Shown: positions 46,124-57,981, numbered from the stretch's first letter. The stretch: 64,000 nucleotides of DNA from Tenrec ecaudatus (GCF_050624435.1 NC_134535.1:129508731-129572730); one strand, 5' to 3'. Notes: generated by a model from the sequence alone, not told the origin. Program-made: numbers and translations.

Positions 46124-47302
46124 GGACCCGCGAAGGAAGCCCCATAGGCTGAAGGCAGCATCTTCTCTGTTGGAATTTTGCACACGTGGCCACCCCCCAC
46201 CCCTTGCCCACAATGACTCGTGAGTGAGTCAGGGTTCTCTGGTGCCGGAGGAAAGCCACGTGGGTTCCCTTGGCCACCTTTGCCTCCTGCTCGCTGGCCA
46301 CTGGACCCCATGGCCTGGAACCCACCCAAGGGAGAAGTCACAGCCAACTTCCTAGAATGGCAGTGGCTGCCGGGCCCTGACCTCATCCGAAGAGAAGAAG
46401 GTACAGAGGGTGTTTGTGGAACGTGACCCTGTGCACAGGAGGAGCCGGGGCGTGCGTGGGGGGGGGGGGGAGTGCAGGGGGTGCTGCTGGCGATCCATAC
46501 GCCTTTATACATCTTCTCAGAGCAAAGGCATTTCAGAGCATCGGGTTTCTCCCTCCCAGCATCGATGCTGCAGGAATCTGCCTGCAAGAATGTCCCTGGT
46601 CCAACCAGCAAGATTCATGTGTGCCCCGGTCCTCCTCTTTCCATGCGGGGGTTCCCCGGAGACTCCGGTGGTGCTCGGCAGCTGTCCCCCAATGCAGAGA
46701 GGGCAGGAGGAGAGGGAACAAGATTTCTTGGCAGCCCAGAAAGAGAGCAGACTGTCCAGAGTTGCTGATGGCAAGGCCTCTGGCCCCATCCGTAGAGGGG
46801 TCTGTGTCTGGGACAGTGGAGGGAGACACACAGGAGGCTGTGGAGGGGCCTGATGTTCTAGGGAGAGCCCATCTTCCCGGTGAATTGATTCACTTCTGTG
46901 TGTGGCACCAGGAGCAAGCAAGGAGCATGCTGCTGGCCCATCGTTTTTTCTCACTTTGAACCAGGTCTTATTTTAACCTCGGATGACAAGGATCCTAATA
47001 ATGGCAACCTCTTTGGCAGGAGGCGGGAGGTGCACCAGGGCATGAAGGAAGTGGAGAGGCTCTGGACGGCAGATGATTGTTTGTCTCCAACTATTTCCAG
47101 GGAAGTCACCCAAGTTCTCATCTGACAGCCTCACTTCCTTCTTGGTTGTCCTCCGCCTCATACACACAGTGGCACAGTGGCAGTTACGTGGGCACTGCGC
47201 GTGACCTCGAAGAGCTTGCCCCTCTTCCTCCCTGTGGGAGGGAGGAGGAAGATCGGCAGACCCAGGTTTCCAGACATCCAGCTGAAGGACGGCTCTTCTT
47301 CC
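46124..47302 (+). other. FGF6 3' flank / proximal 3' UTR, repeat-free
   Basis: About 1.2 kb after the stop codon without recognisable repeats apart from a (G)13 run at 46458-46470. It must start with FGF6 3' UTR. No AATAAA or ATTAAA occurs within it. Confidence 0.5.
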
Positions 47303-47490
47303 CTGCCATCGAGTCGATGCCGACTCACGGCTACCTTTTGAGGCAAGGTAGAGCTGGCCCCTGAGGGCTTCCGAGACTGTTACTCTGTATGGGAGTAGAA
47401 AGCCTCCTCTTTCTCCTGAGGAGTGGTGAGTGGTTTTGAACTGCTGACTTTGTGGTTCGAAGCCCAGTGCACGCTGCCACTGGGGCTCCG
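47303..47490 (-). repeat. AfroSINE, minus strand
   Basis: CCATCGAGTCGATGCCGACT, TATGGGAGTAGAAAGCCTCC and GGTTTTGAACTGCTGAC through CACTGGGGCTCC. One of the least diverged copies. Confidence 0.9.
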
Positions 47491-49084
47491 TGGGGACCAC
47501 TAATTCCTAATAGCGTGTACATTGCCCTCACTTGGAGCTGACGGAACCAACTACTAGTCACAGCGTCCCCTTCATCACCATCTCCCCTTCCTTGCTGCAC
47601 ATGAGGCTTATCAATCGCAGAGAAGAAGTCGAGCCTTTTCTTGCTCCAAAGGAAGGCTAAATAAGCACTGTATGGACCTGTTCTGACTTACCTGCAAATT
47701 TGACTTAGGCACACCCCTAAGAACAGATCTCACCTGTAAACCCTGGACTGCCCCTCATGATAATCCTGTGAAGTCAAGGCGTCCCTGGCCTGCTTGCCGC
47801 CTGTCCTTTGAGAGTGTCTGAAGGCAAGGTGCCCTGGAGACTATAAATGTGGTCTTCCTGGGGGCTGCGGACTCCTCGGCCACTGGGACGTTTCTCAATC
47901 TGAAACCAGAGAGAGCCGTATCAGAGTGCAAATATTTTTGGCATACGTGAGCCCTCGAGTTACAAAATGACCTGACACCCCCGCTATTCTCAGGGGGCCC
48001 TGCCTGCAAGACAATCCCTCATCTGCTGCAGATACCTCATCTTCAACATACCGCTCTATTTGCAGATGCGCCCAGCTATAGATAGATCTCAGCGGAGGGA
48101 TGGTGAGCTCAGGGTGGATGCCGGCAATGGGAGGGAGACACACCATCCTGGCCCCCTCCTCTGCCCAGCAGAGATGGGGGGCAAGGGCGGGGGTGGTTAA
48201 GGGAGAGCCAATGGTGGGACAGAAACTGGAGGCGAGATCTTTGGGAGAAATGGGAGGAGGAGAGAGCAAGCCCACTTTAACTGTTAGATGTGCAGGCCTG
48301 CTGGGAGGGAGGGAGGCAAAGCTGGCTACTCTGTCAGGAGGGCTGGTCTCAATTCACAGGACTCAACACAGCAGGAAGTCATGCACTGCACACCTCAGGG
48401 TATGATCAGTTCCCGAGGGCATCTGGTGTGAGTGGAGAAAGCCTGAGTGGGCAGGCCGAGAAGGTTCATCCTGTCCTCCCCAGATCGTTGAGCCAGCTCA
48501 GCCTGTGAGGAGGCAAGCTTTTAAAGAGCATCCCATGCATCCCTTGGAATAATGCTCCCCTTTTCCTGCCTCTCTGTAAGGGCTCACCAGGCTTGCAAGC
48601 TCCCCAAGGAGTGCCCCCAAAGTCCACATCGTTCCCATGCTGTTTGAGGGAGAAGGAGAAAGCCGGGAATGCCCAGGATGGAGCGAGTTTAATATCCGGT
48701 CTGTCCGGAGCGAGCAGCCCCGTGGGGCTTCTCCCAAGCCTCCGCTCTCGCTCGTGCAGAGCTCACCGGGCCCATGCTGTCCAGTCGCTGGAAGACCAGC
48801 CTTGGATGCAGGAAGAGAGAGTGGCTTCTTTCCAATCATCCTCGTCTGAAGCCTTGTCTTGAAAGAGTTCACTTCAAGCCACAACCTAGGCTCCAGAAAA
48901 GCCCATCTCTGTTCAGAGAAGTAGGTTAAGGGACAGAAACAAAGGGAGACCAGCAAAGGGCTTCCCCCTACCCCTTTCTTTCTTTGCCCCTTCTCTCCTA
49001 CAGAGAGCCTTTCAGGAGAAAGATGGGGCAGTAGGAGGGAGAGGGTGGCTATCTTTCTACCTCTGTGAAGAGTTCATCTCTCGG
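47491..49084. other. No gene recognised
   Basis: Unassigned, repeat-poor. It could be the FGF6 3' UTR if the distal poly(A) site is used. Confidence 0.35.
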
Positions 49085-49165
49085 AAGCACCCAGGGGTAT
49101 TCTGCCTTGCCCGAGAGGGTCCCTATAGACTTGACTCCCCTGCAGTGAGTTTGGTTTGGTTTGGG
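49085..49165 (+). repeat. AfroSINE tail stub
   Basis: GAGAGGGTCCCTATAGACTT and GCAGTGAGTTTGGTTTGG. Confidence 0.6.
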
Positions 49166-52100
49166 TCCCTCGTGTGACTGTGTCTGTGCACCGGTGGGGG
49201 GGGGAACGGGGGGAGACAATTGCTTCCAATCTACTCTCCACCCCCACTCAGTGTGGAGCTTGGTGGTCAACCCCTGTGACTCCGAGAGGTTTCTTTCAAA
49301 AGGACTGCCACAGGCAGTGGGACAAGAGGGTATCCCCAGTCCCCCACTGGGGATGGACAATGGGGGGTGGGGTTCTCTGCCCCAGATCATGAGCAGTGCC
49401 CCCTGGATTATAGAAGTCAGTGAGTGGCCCATTGGCCTCCCTGCTCTCCTGAACCTTCTCTGGCAGCTCCGTGCAAACTTAGGGTTCCAGGGGCTCTGAG
49501 TCCCTCTCCGAGGGCAACGGATGAAGAAGAAAGCAACATATCTGTACCACCTGGAAGATGGGTTTCTCCGCTGGGCAGAGGCTCGCTCAGAAGCAATGGC
49601 GGTACCTCAGTTCTCTTATAAAGTCCCCACGTGCTTCAGGGCAACGGTTGTCTCCTAGGAAACCAGAAGGATTGGTTCTTTTTGCTTCATCACTCCTCTG
49701 TTGCTGAGCCTCCCTCGGAAAGCAGCGCATGCCTTTGCCAAGGATGCCCTAGCGTTGGCCTTCCCAACCTGACCCTCCGTCGCTACCTCTCCCAACAGCA
49801 GCACACGCTTGGCCTCACACACTCCGAGCCCTCGGCCAGGCCGCGCTCCGGCCTAAGAAAGAGAGTGTCTTCTCCCGTTGTTGATCCACAGCACAAGCCT
49901 CTCTCCTTTGTAGGCTTGCTGGTTTCTTCTCAGGCCCATCACCCAGGCCTCCAGGCCCCTCCTGACCCCAGTCCCATCTTGGTCAGCTTGGAAATCTCCT
50001 TCCCGGGACAGCTCTGGGCCCCTTGCTTTGCCTTAAACCCCAGGTCCTTCCAGTTCTCACACTGCAGATGTCCTAAGATGCCCACGAGTTATAGCGTTCC
50101 TTTCTGTCCGTCTTGGATGCCCATTGTTTTTGCCCATTTTGTGCCAAAGCGGCGCATGCACTTCTGTTTGCTGGCCTTCAGGACACCAGGATCTCCTCTC
50201 TGCCCTCCAACCCCTCCTGCCCCGTTGCGTGTGGGTGTAAGCTAGAAAACTCCTACCTCTTTCTTTCTGGATGCTTTCCCCCCTCCCCCAAGGACTCTGG
50301 ATCAATTGTCACCCATGAGCTATTCTCTGCCACTTGCCACTCCTGTGCTTACCTAGTGGGTGTGTAATAGTTGCTTCCTCCCCTGCCCAGGCAGTCAGCC
50401 ACTACTACCTCCCGGGAGAGCCCCACAGGTAGGAATCATTGGAACGAGGCCAGAAGATCAGCTAGGAATACTCCAGGCTGTTTCCCCTTCCCACCCTGGA
50501 AGAGGGCTTGATTATGCCCCAAACCGAACCCAAAGCGAGTCGGTTGTGCAAGCTGCCAACACAGAACCATGTTTGTATACCTCACTGAACTCCCGGAATT
50601 CCAGCCTCAGACAGCTGTGTCCTTGTGTGGGTCTCTCTCTGCAAATCCCGAAGCCCGCCAGGCTCTGGGTCCCAGGCCAGAGCTATCCTACAGCCTGGGT
50701 GCAGCAGAGAGGAACACCCCGCCGCTGTTCAATCATATGCTTGCAAAAGGTGATGCTTCTATTTTTTTATGATGTATGTGCTATGCACAAACCCTATCAT
50801 GTTCCAGAAAAGGGGGGCGGGGAGAAAACGGTCTTTTTATACATTTCTTGACACTGTTCTGATTTCACCCTCCTATTAAAACTGACAACGCATCTTTGAG
50901 TCGTCATTGATTTGCACCTCAGTTTGTTTCCCCACCTCTCCAATGGGAAAGGTCATGTTCATGGTGTTTGTGGGTTGGCTGGGCAAGAAGAAATCCTTTG
51001 AGTCACGCTGTCCTACCAAATGGGAATTGAGGTCTGAGGGGGAAGGGAGTTGCACAAGGCCACCGGGAGACCACAGCCCTCTTCATGCGCTGCCTTCGTT
51101 CACGCCAGATCCCGATTTCCTGCTACTCTGGCATCCGTTCATTCGTTCCTTGGCTTGCCCATCCACCAGTGTGCATTTCTCGTGCTGGCTTCTTGCACTG
51201 AATTCCAGCCTAGAAACAAAGAGGTCCCCTGTTGGGTTGTAAGAAGTAACCAGATAGGGGTTTGGGAAAGATGACTTCCACTCTCTTGTGTACGGGGATT
51301 TGGAGGGACAAGAGTTCGGGGCTGTGGGAGCATCCCAGGTGAGAGGAACTGGGGCTTCTGTTCATGTCACATCACAGTGCTCAACGGGGGAGTGCTCCAT
51401 AGACCCCGCCAATCCTGCTACAGTGCACAAGGACTCCCTGCACCATTTCCTGAGGGTCTGAGTACTCCTGTCCATAAATGATCCAGCCCAGAAGGCAGAC
51501 TCTCCTGCCGTCCCCTGTGTCTATCATCAGGTACCCAAGGCCAACCACAATGGCTCTGAACCCAGGAACGAGACGATGCGGCACGCTTATTGGGAAAACT
51601 TGTCAATACCTGACCAAATGCTTTCCCTGCTTTCTTGAGTTTTAGGGACAAGAACCCAGGTTCCAAGAAAGCAAGCTGCCATCATGTCACAGTAGTCAAA
51701 GTCACAGTACGATACTGAATTCCTTGTTCTTTTTTGTAATTTTGGTGGAAACGATGCAGAACCAGAGATACAGCGGGTATCCAACCACGCCTACAGGAAC
51801 GACTCGGGGACCCTGGTCAAATCCTTGCGGTTGTATGATGCTTGCTACTCTCTGCAAGTCTTCCATCACCATTAACTTCCCTCACAGCCCCTGAGGATTC
51901 CTATCCTCACCTGCTAAGATGCCTTGTCAAATTGATCTCACTCAGACAAACTATTCTTTAAAAGCGCATGGTGTTTTGGGTTTTTTTTTTTTTTTTTGTC
52001 ATTTGTTTTTGGTTCAACGAAAACATCAGGGGATAGTTTGTGTTTACAGTTTAAAATTGAGAGATCATCTCAGGGTAATAATTTCAAGGATCCATCTCTC

Positions 52101-52406
52101 CCCCAAGGTTTCCAGAAAATCCAGATTCCATTGGAACTTTGAAATGCTGTTCCAAATCCCACCCCCCATCCCCCAACCCACTCACCTCCTGATTAGAATT
52201 TTTTTCTGTAGAATCTTGGATCAAATGTTCGGTAAATGGTAACTGAGCTACCACCATCCAGTTCTGGTCTCATGGCAAAAGAGGCATTTGAATGTTAACC
52301 TACTTTTTTTGTGGTGAAAACAATATCCCAGGGACAGGTTGGTGTTTGTCTCTACACTCAATCACGACGTGTATACTGCAGTCATTGGGAGCATCATCTC
52401 TTACAA
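49166..52406. other. 3.2-kb repeat-poor stretch
   Basis: No AfroSINE, RTE or LTR was found, in contrast to the rest of the window. Possible MIR bits lie at 50920-50945 and 51018-51072. The 204-codon frame at 49631 has no recognisable domain. An ATTAAA lies at 50875. Candidate long 3' UTR or conserved non-coding sequence. Confidence 0.4.
50875..50880 (+). terminator. Candidate poly(A) signal ATTAAA
   Basis: This is the first AATAAA/ATTAAA hexamer I found on the + strand after the FGF6 stop, about 4.75 kb downstream. T/G-rich sequence follows (CATCTTTGAGTCGTCATTG), and the region before it is repeat-poor. A long FGF6 3' UTR ending here is possible, but a SINE at 47.3 kb would lie inside it. 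Weaker variants such as TATAAA near 47844 could be used instead. Confidence 0.3.
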
Positions 52407-52536
52407 CAGTGGTTCTCAACCTTCCTCGTGCCGCGGCCCTTTCAGACAGTTCCTCGTGTGGTGGTGATCCCCCCAATCATAAAATTATTTTTGTTGCTAT
52501 TTCATCACTGTCATTTTGCTACTGTTATGAATCGGG
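52407..52536 (-). mobile_element. SPIN-like hAT MITE, truncated
   Basis: CAGTGGTTCTCAACCTTCC start, GTTGCTATTTCATCACTG middle, then breaks off after TACTGTTATGAATCGGG. The other terminal inverted repeat is missing. Confidence 0.8.
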
Positions 52537-52748
52537 AGACTTCAATACTGAGGGCTTCAAGGCCGCCTCACTTTCAGCAAACAAAGGTGCTTCCTCGGCA
52601 CAGGGTGGGCTGCTAATGAGTCTTCCTCCACTCGGATGCTGTATTGTGCTTCACATAGTCCAGTTTCTCATAAAGTGCTCAGCATAAAACCCCAAGGCCT
52701 ACCAAGTTCAGGGGCGGAGGTGGTGGGTCTGCAAAAGTTGACAGAAGG

Positions 52749-53164
52749 TGTTAGATCTCTCAGGGGAGAGACGTACCTCGGTCCTTGGCTCTGCGTGTGA
52801 AAGAACTCATGCCGAAGCCTGGTGTGTGATCCCAGTGGGTACAGAGAGAATAGTAGGTTTCTGGCTTCACAGTGAATGGAGTCCAAGCCAGACAGCATCC
52901 CGGCACGGATGCGAGACTGCGGCCTGGCTGCTCCCGACCACAGCCTAGCCGGACCAGAGCACAATCTCTGGCCTTTTCAGGGGCCCTGTTAGGAGGCGTG
53001 GTCGACAATACTGGTCGACCCCATTGGCTGAATCAAATTCACCTGGTTTAGATGGGCCAATCCAGGTGTAACACCCACCTAGGTGTACCACCCCTTCCTG
53101 GCCAGAAGCTCAAGCCTCTGAGCTGCATAACGGCCGCCCCAGTCCCTGTGCTAGCTATCTAACA
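52749..53164 (-). mobile_element. Solo LTR, ERV1-like, 416 bp
   Basis: Ends form an inverted pair TGTTAGAT...ATCTAACA, the TG...CA signature of an LTR. Flanking tetramers AAGG and AGGG are a 3/4 match, suggesting a 4-bp duplication as in ERV1. On the minus strand there is a CCAAT box (AGCCAATGGGG). The CpG-rich centre has two TGGTCGAC motifs. No internal viral sequence adjoins. Confidence 0.7.
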
Positions 53165-53739
53165 AGGGGTCATTGAGGATTAAATGTAAACGTTGTGAAG
53201 CTATGGGACACAAAACTGGGAGCATCACCTCAACAGAGTTTGATGCTCAGTTACAGAGAACCGAGAAACCTAACTTTTCCATCCCTTTGAGCATGTCTAT
53301 CGTGGTTTTTCTGCAAGCAAGAAACAGGCTGGTATCTGAGGCTCAGGAAATCGAGAGGTTGAAAAATACAAGGGCCCATCAATTTGATTGCTTATGATAC
53401 CTATCAATGATTGATCATTCGATATTTTTTATGAAGAATGCAAGACCTCTCTCATCTGGTGTGGGAGCAACATTCCATTCTACAGGTTGAGACAAGGCCC
53501 CTGGTGGTCCCAAACATGACAGGCTGCTAGGAAACCCAGGTGGAAGGGAGTAAGGTGAATGAGTCCAAAGAGGTTATTTGCTGTCTCTTCCACCATCAGC
53601 CTTCCCCATCTCAGCCCTGGACCAGCGCTCCACCTCTAGTACCACCACCCCCATCACACGGAAGCAGGGCTCCCTTTGAATTTTAGCCTTACTTGTTTGC
53701 TTCATCTATAGCCTCTCAATTTGTTTATTCATATTTAAA
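53165..53739. other. No gene recognised
   Basis: Unassigned sequence. Confidence 0.35.
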
Positions 53740-53945
53740 AGAATGGTGTCATTTCCTTGAAATTACCAAGTTAAAACATGCTTATGGTAGAAACTTCAGA
53801 TAACCAGGAAATTTAAATATCCGTGTATATACATGTATGTATGTATGTATATGTACATGTTTATCTCATCACACCCAACATCACCAGCCAAAGATAGTTA
53901 CTGTTAACACGTTGATGTGCATCCCATCAGTCTTTCCTACGGGTT
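53740..53945 (+). repeat. Ancient interspersed repeat
   Basis: ATGGTAGAAACTTCAGATAA, AAAGATAGTTACTGTTAACA and CCCATCAGTCTTTC match a very old mammalian repeat pattern. It contains an (ATGT)n patch at 53834-53850. Family not named. Confidence 0.4.
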
Positions 53946-54361
53946 AAAGGTTAGCACGTGAAAGAAGCACAGTGGTAAGCTGCTACTGCAAAGCAAACTC
54001 ATTTCTGCCTATCGCTTCCTTCCCCTTTTTAAATTTGGGAAGAGGAGCTAGAGGCACTGGAGGAAAATTAGGCAGTCCCCAGGCTTGTCTGGAAATTTCT
54101 ATACGACTAACCTCAAAACACAAGGTCACTTCACCTTGCAAAACACAGCCAACGGTCCGAAAATTATAATCCAGGGTATCTCAGAATAATCTGTGCTTCA
54201 GCCTCACTTAAAAAGGACTTCTGCCAATGTCAGCCAGAGCCTGCTGCAGGCAGGCAGGCAGATAGGACGGTGGTCCCGTGCTCGGTTTCCTCTCGTCCCC
54301 AGTACCCCCACTCCTCTCCTTACTGGCTGGCTCTTGTTTCAGACACTTAAAGAGTTACCGA

Positions 54362-54545
54362 AAGGAGGCTAAGTGGGCTAGTGGTTATGTGTTGGGCTGG
54401 TAACCCAAAAGGTTTAGCAGTTCAAACCCACCACCTGGTCCTTGGGAGAAAGAGTAGTCTTTCTGCTCCCTTAGAGAGCCACGGTCTCAGCTCCACCTTG
54501 TCCTATAGGGTCATTAGGAGTCGATGGCAGTGAGTTTGCTCTTTA
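54362..54545 (+). repeat. AfroSINE, first of three in a row
   Basis: GTGGTTATGTGTTGGGCTGG, AGCAGTTCAAACCCACC and AGGAGTCGATGGCAGTGAG. Confidence 0.85.
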
Positions 54546-54577
54546 GAGGGTCGCAATTTCTTAAAACTTATTCCTGG

Positions 54578-54765
54578 TGGGGGCCCTGGAGGGTAGGGTC
54601 ATGCCTTGGGCCACTAATCGCAAGGCCAGTCATTCGAACGCTGCAGACATCCCTGGGTTTTCTGTTCCCATAAAGACTCACTACCGCTTGGAGACCCACA
54701 GGGGCAGTTCCACTCTGTCCTCTAGTGTTGCTGAGTCGGACCCGACTCAGTGGCATTGAGAATAT
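54578..54765 (+). repeat. AfroSINE, second of three
   Basis: GGGGGCCCTGGAGGGTAGGG start, CCATAAAGACTCACTACCGC and GACCCGACTCAGTGGCATTG. Confidence 0.85.
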
Positions 54766-54794
54766 GTGTGAATCCCAGACATTCAAATGACTAG

Positions 54795-54940
54795 CTTTGA
54801 CTTACTGTCCACAAGGTCAGCAGTTCAAACTCACCAGTCGCTCTCTGAGAGATCGAAAGCATCAGAAACCCAAAGGGGGCCTATGCCATGGACCGTGCTG
54901 TGGGTCAGAGCTGACTCCATGCAGCATGGATGCTTGAGCT
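54795..54940 (+). repeat. AfroSINE, third of three, partial
   Basis: CACAAGGTCAGCAGTTCAAA and GTGGGTCAGAGCTGACTCC. The start is eroded. Confidence 0.75.
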
Positions 54941-56339
54941 GAGGACACACTGTATTCTTGGGCCTTCATCTCTGCCCATCTTCCTCCAGGTTCATCTATG
55001 GGTTCATCTGAACTCCAGCAACCCAAGGAAAATAACATTTACAAAAGTTTCAATAGTCTTTTGAACTAGAAAAAAAACTTAGCAAAACAGCATTATAAAT
55101 AAATAGACAATAACTAAACCATCATTCTAAATTGAAGCTATTTAAAATCTATAGACAACAGGAAAGAAGAGGGTGGAGAGAGACAAGAAACAAAATTTGG
55201 AGAAAATAACTGACAATCCAGATGACCTATTTTTATCTCTCTTTATAGATCATTCCCTCAGCACATAGAACATGTTATACATTTCTTGGTTTGCTGATAC
55301 CATTATGTTTGGGAAATTAAAGAGGTACATATTTTATAGAGAAGGTCAAAGAACCCTGGGCAGAAAGTGCTATTTTCTGCTTGTTTTGAAAAGAAGAAAA
55401 AAAATGTTTGCTGTCTGCAAGTTTTCAAAAACTTCCAAGACCTTCTTTATCTTCTTTACCTCCTCCCAGCCTCACCACCCCACCACCTCCGGTCATCTTG
55501 TTTCTTCCCCTTTTTGGCCAATCAGATGCTAATCACTTTATATCTGGGTTCCTCTGCCCCCTGTGGCCATAGTTTAGCATAAAGGGTTTCTAGCGCTGGG
55601 AAATCGAGGTCTCACAGACCGGTGGGAGCAACCCATTACAAAGCCTGTGGGGACTGCCCCCGTGTGGTTACTTCCTTAATAATCCTCATAATGATTTCAT
55701 CCTGAGATTTCATGACTGCCTGTGCGAGTTTTGCGGACTGCCCTTGTGTGTTGGGATTGGATGCTGACTTTCAAAAGGTATCCATCATGGTTCTTGCAGA
55801 TGTGGACGAGGGTCACCTGCCCAGCTGCAGCTGCTTTAGACCTGAATTGGAAACCACAAGGGAGAAGGCCGCTTACTACAGTGGATCAGGTGGAAAGGCT
55901 CTGGGGAGAAGGGCCCCTGGAGCTGGGCTGGCTAGATGAAAGCCTGTGGAGTGGGGGAAGGCTACTCCAGGCTAAGAGAAGAGCCTGTGCGTAGACTCAA
56001 AGGAGCGCTAAAGACACAGAGAAATCAATTTTCATATAGAGGCCAGGGTGTGCACTGGGGGGAAGACAGGTGGGGGGTCACACCCAAGGCTGTGACTCAA
56101 GAGCTGCACGGTCCCTCAGGAGGGTGGTGACAGTGGTCATCTTGTAAAGATCCGACAGAACAATGCACACAAAGTGCTCTGCACAGACATGGGCCTGCGA
56201 GCAATGTTCAATAACTGTCTGCTACTGATGGCGAGGGGCGCGGGGCACGGTGGCATGTGGGTGGCATGGAGGTTAAGGCAAGGGAGGCCATGGGGAGCCC
56301 ATCTTGAATGCTGCGCTAGGCCGGGTAGACTACAGAAAG
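54941..56339. other. 1.4 kb without a recognised gene
   Basis: The first part (55000-55450) is AT-rich. GCCAATCAG at 55517 and TTTATATC at 55537 give a CCAAT/TATA-like pair 15 bp apart, closer than usual. No transcript evidence. Confidence 0.35.
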
Positions 56340-56820
56340 TAATCCAGGGAGACTCATATGTGCGTACGAGAGAACTTGATGTCAAACAGCAATTATGCAT
56401 TAAGAAAACATCCCAGCCCCAGTCCAGATCAAGTCTACAATTGTGATATTAGCCCCTATGTCCAAAACCAGTCTGTAAGTCCCTCTTCAGACTCACGCAA
56501 CACATGCAATGACGCTGAGCGCAGGAAGAGCACAGGCCGGTGGGTGGAAGGTCTTGTGGATCCAGTGGCGGTGGAACCATGTTAGTGCTGGCCTGGGTCT
56601 CCAGCTCTGTGGCTCTGGCTACCATCAGCAGAGCTCCATGTGGCTTGTCAACAGGAGTGTCTCCCAGGGAGAAGAGAGTGTGAATCCCGCCTCCCAAGAG
56701 CTATTGACCTTCGTAGCACCTCCAAATGAGGTCATCAAGCTGCGACCTGATTGGCAGGCTGAGCTCCACCCCTTCACTCTGCATAGTCTCAAGTTGGCAC
56801 CAGATTGCGTAACGACCACA
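56340..56820 (-). mobile_element. Solo LTR, ERVL/MaLR-like, diverged
   Basis: GAAAACATCCCAGCCCCAG, CTTGTGGATCCAGTGGCGG and CCAAATGAGGTCATCAAGCT are colinear with 61996-62479. The left terminus is eroded and no target duplication is visible. It accounts for the open frames across 56358-56859. Confidence 0.7.
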
Positions 56821-57285
56821 AATGCCACGCTAAGGAGCTCAACGTTCTCCTGTAGATAGTGGTGAACCATCGAAGGTTTTTGCAAGCAGCGTGATGTGAA
56901 AAGGAAGCGTGTGTGATGAGGATGCTTTTACTCATGGCCTGGGAGCTACTCCTTCATTTACTCCTCATTTACTAGCAGTTCTTTAAAACGCCCTGTGTGT
57001 CAGGGGCTGTGTGAGTGCTTATAAAGGACAGGGAGCAGCTAGCTGCCTGGGAGGAAACTCCTGCCTGCTGGTGAGTCATTCTGATGGAGTAGACACCCTC
57101 CTTCAATACCACACAAGAGGGCCCATCAGCACCCCTCGGGAAGAAGGCAGGGCGTTTGGTTTTGGACCACACCCTAAGCTTTCCTGTTCCCTGGGGTCCC
57201 GGACTTTTCCGAATGAAACACTTGGCACGATCTTGAAATTCCCACTCGACTTTGGCTCCTCTCATTGTTTTCCTAGCATCCCTGG

Positions 57286-57650
57286 AGGAGCTCTCGTGGA
57301 ACAGCAGTTAGAGCAGTTGGCTGCTGGTCCAAAGGTTCAAACCCACCAGCGGCTTCTCGGGAAAATGACGCTGCTCCCATAACAATTTCAGCTTCAGCAG
57401 TGGTTCTCAACCCGTGGGTCGCGACCCCTTTGGAGGGCGAACGGCCCTTTCACAGGGGTCGTCCGATTCATAACAGGAGCAAAATGACAGTGATGAAGTA
57501 GCAACTAAAATAATTTTCTGGTTGGGGGGTCCCCACCACATGAGGAACTGTCTGAAAGGGTCGCAGCCTGAGGAAGGTTGAGAACCACTGGCTTAAAGAA
57601 ACCCGTGGGGCAGCCTCACTCTGTCACGTGGGTTTCTAGGTGTAGAAAAT
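57286..57650 (+). repeat. AfroSINE split by a SPIN element
   Basis: GGAGCTCTCGTGGAACAGC start and GGTTCAAACCCACCAGCGG (B box). The body breaks at CAATTTCAGCTTCAG and resumes GAAACCCGTGGGGCAGCC. The SPIN element sits between. Confidence 0.8.
57398..57590 (+). mobile_element. SPIN-like hAT MITE, 193 bp, inside an AfroSINE
   Basis: Both terminal repeats are present (CAGTGGTTCTCAACCCGTGG and AAGGTTGAGAACCACTG). The flanks GCTTCAG and GCTTAAAG look like a decayed target duplication. No coding capacity. Confidence 0.9.
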
Positions 57651-57884
57651 CAGCTTGAAGGTGGCTGAAAACAACAAGATCCACCTGATCAGTTCATGTC
57701 CTCCTCCTCCCCCCACTGCTTCACCTGGCCCTCTTCTCTTCTGACCTCACTTCCGGGACGGCGCTGACCAGGCCACTCTGCTGGCCTCCCCACCCTGCAG
57801 CGGCGGTGCGGGCACTGGCTGCGTCTCTTCCCGGGACGTGCTTCTCTTCCATGTCCGACTCCACTGGATTCAGTCATCGGGACA
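57651..57884. other. No gene recognised
   Basis: GC-rich with CpGs near 57750-57840. Short frames only. Confidence 0.35.
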
Positions 57885-57981
57885 GGAAGCGGCGGCCACA
57901 TCTGCTCCCCACGCAGGCTGGTGAGTGTGATTCCCTGAGCTTGCAACTGTGGTGCTTAACCCACAGGGCCACCAGGGCGCC
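57885..57981 (-). repeat. AfroSINE fragment, minus strand
   Basis: Ends GTGGTGCTTAACCCACAGGG and CCACCAGGGCGCC. Most of the body is lost. Confidence 0.5.

Noticed and set aside
46033-46611. 192-codon minus-strand frame over FGF6 exon 3 and flank
   Set aside because: Antisense shadow with no recognisable domain.
49631-50245. 204-codon + strand frame
   Set aside because: No motif, Ser/Pro/Cys-rich chance composition. Listed only as part of the repeat-poor stretch.
55517-55543. CCAAT and TTTATAT pair as a promoter
   Set aside because: Spacing is too short for a typical CCAAT/TATA promoter and no exon follows.
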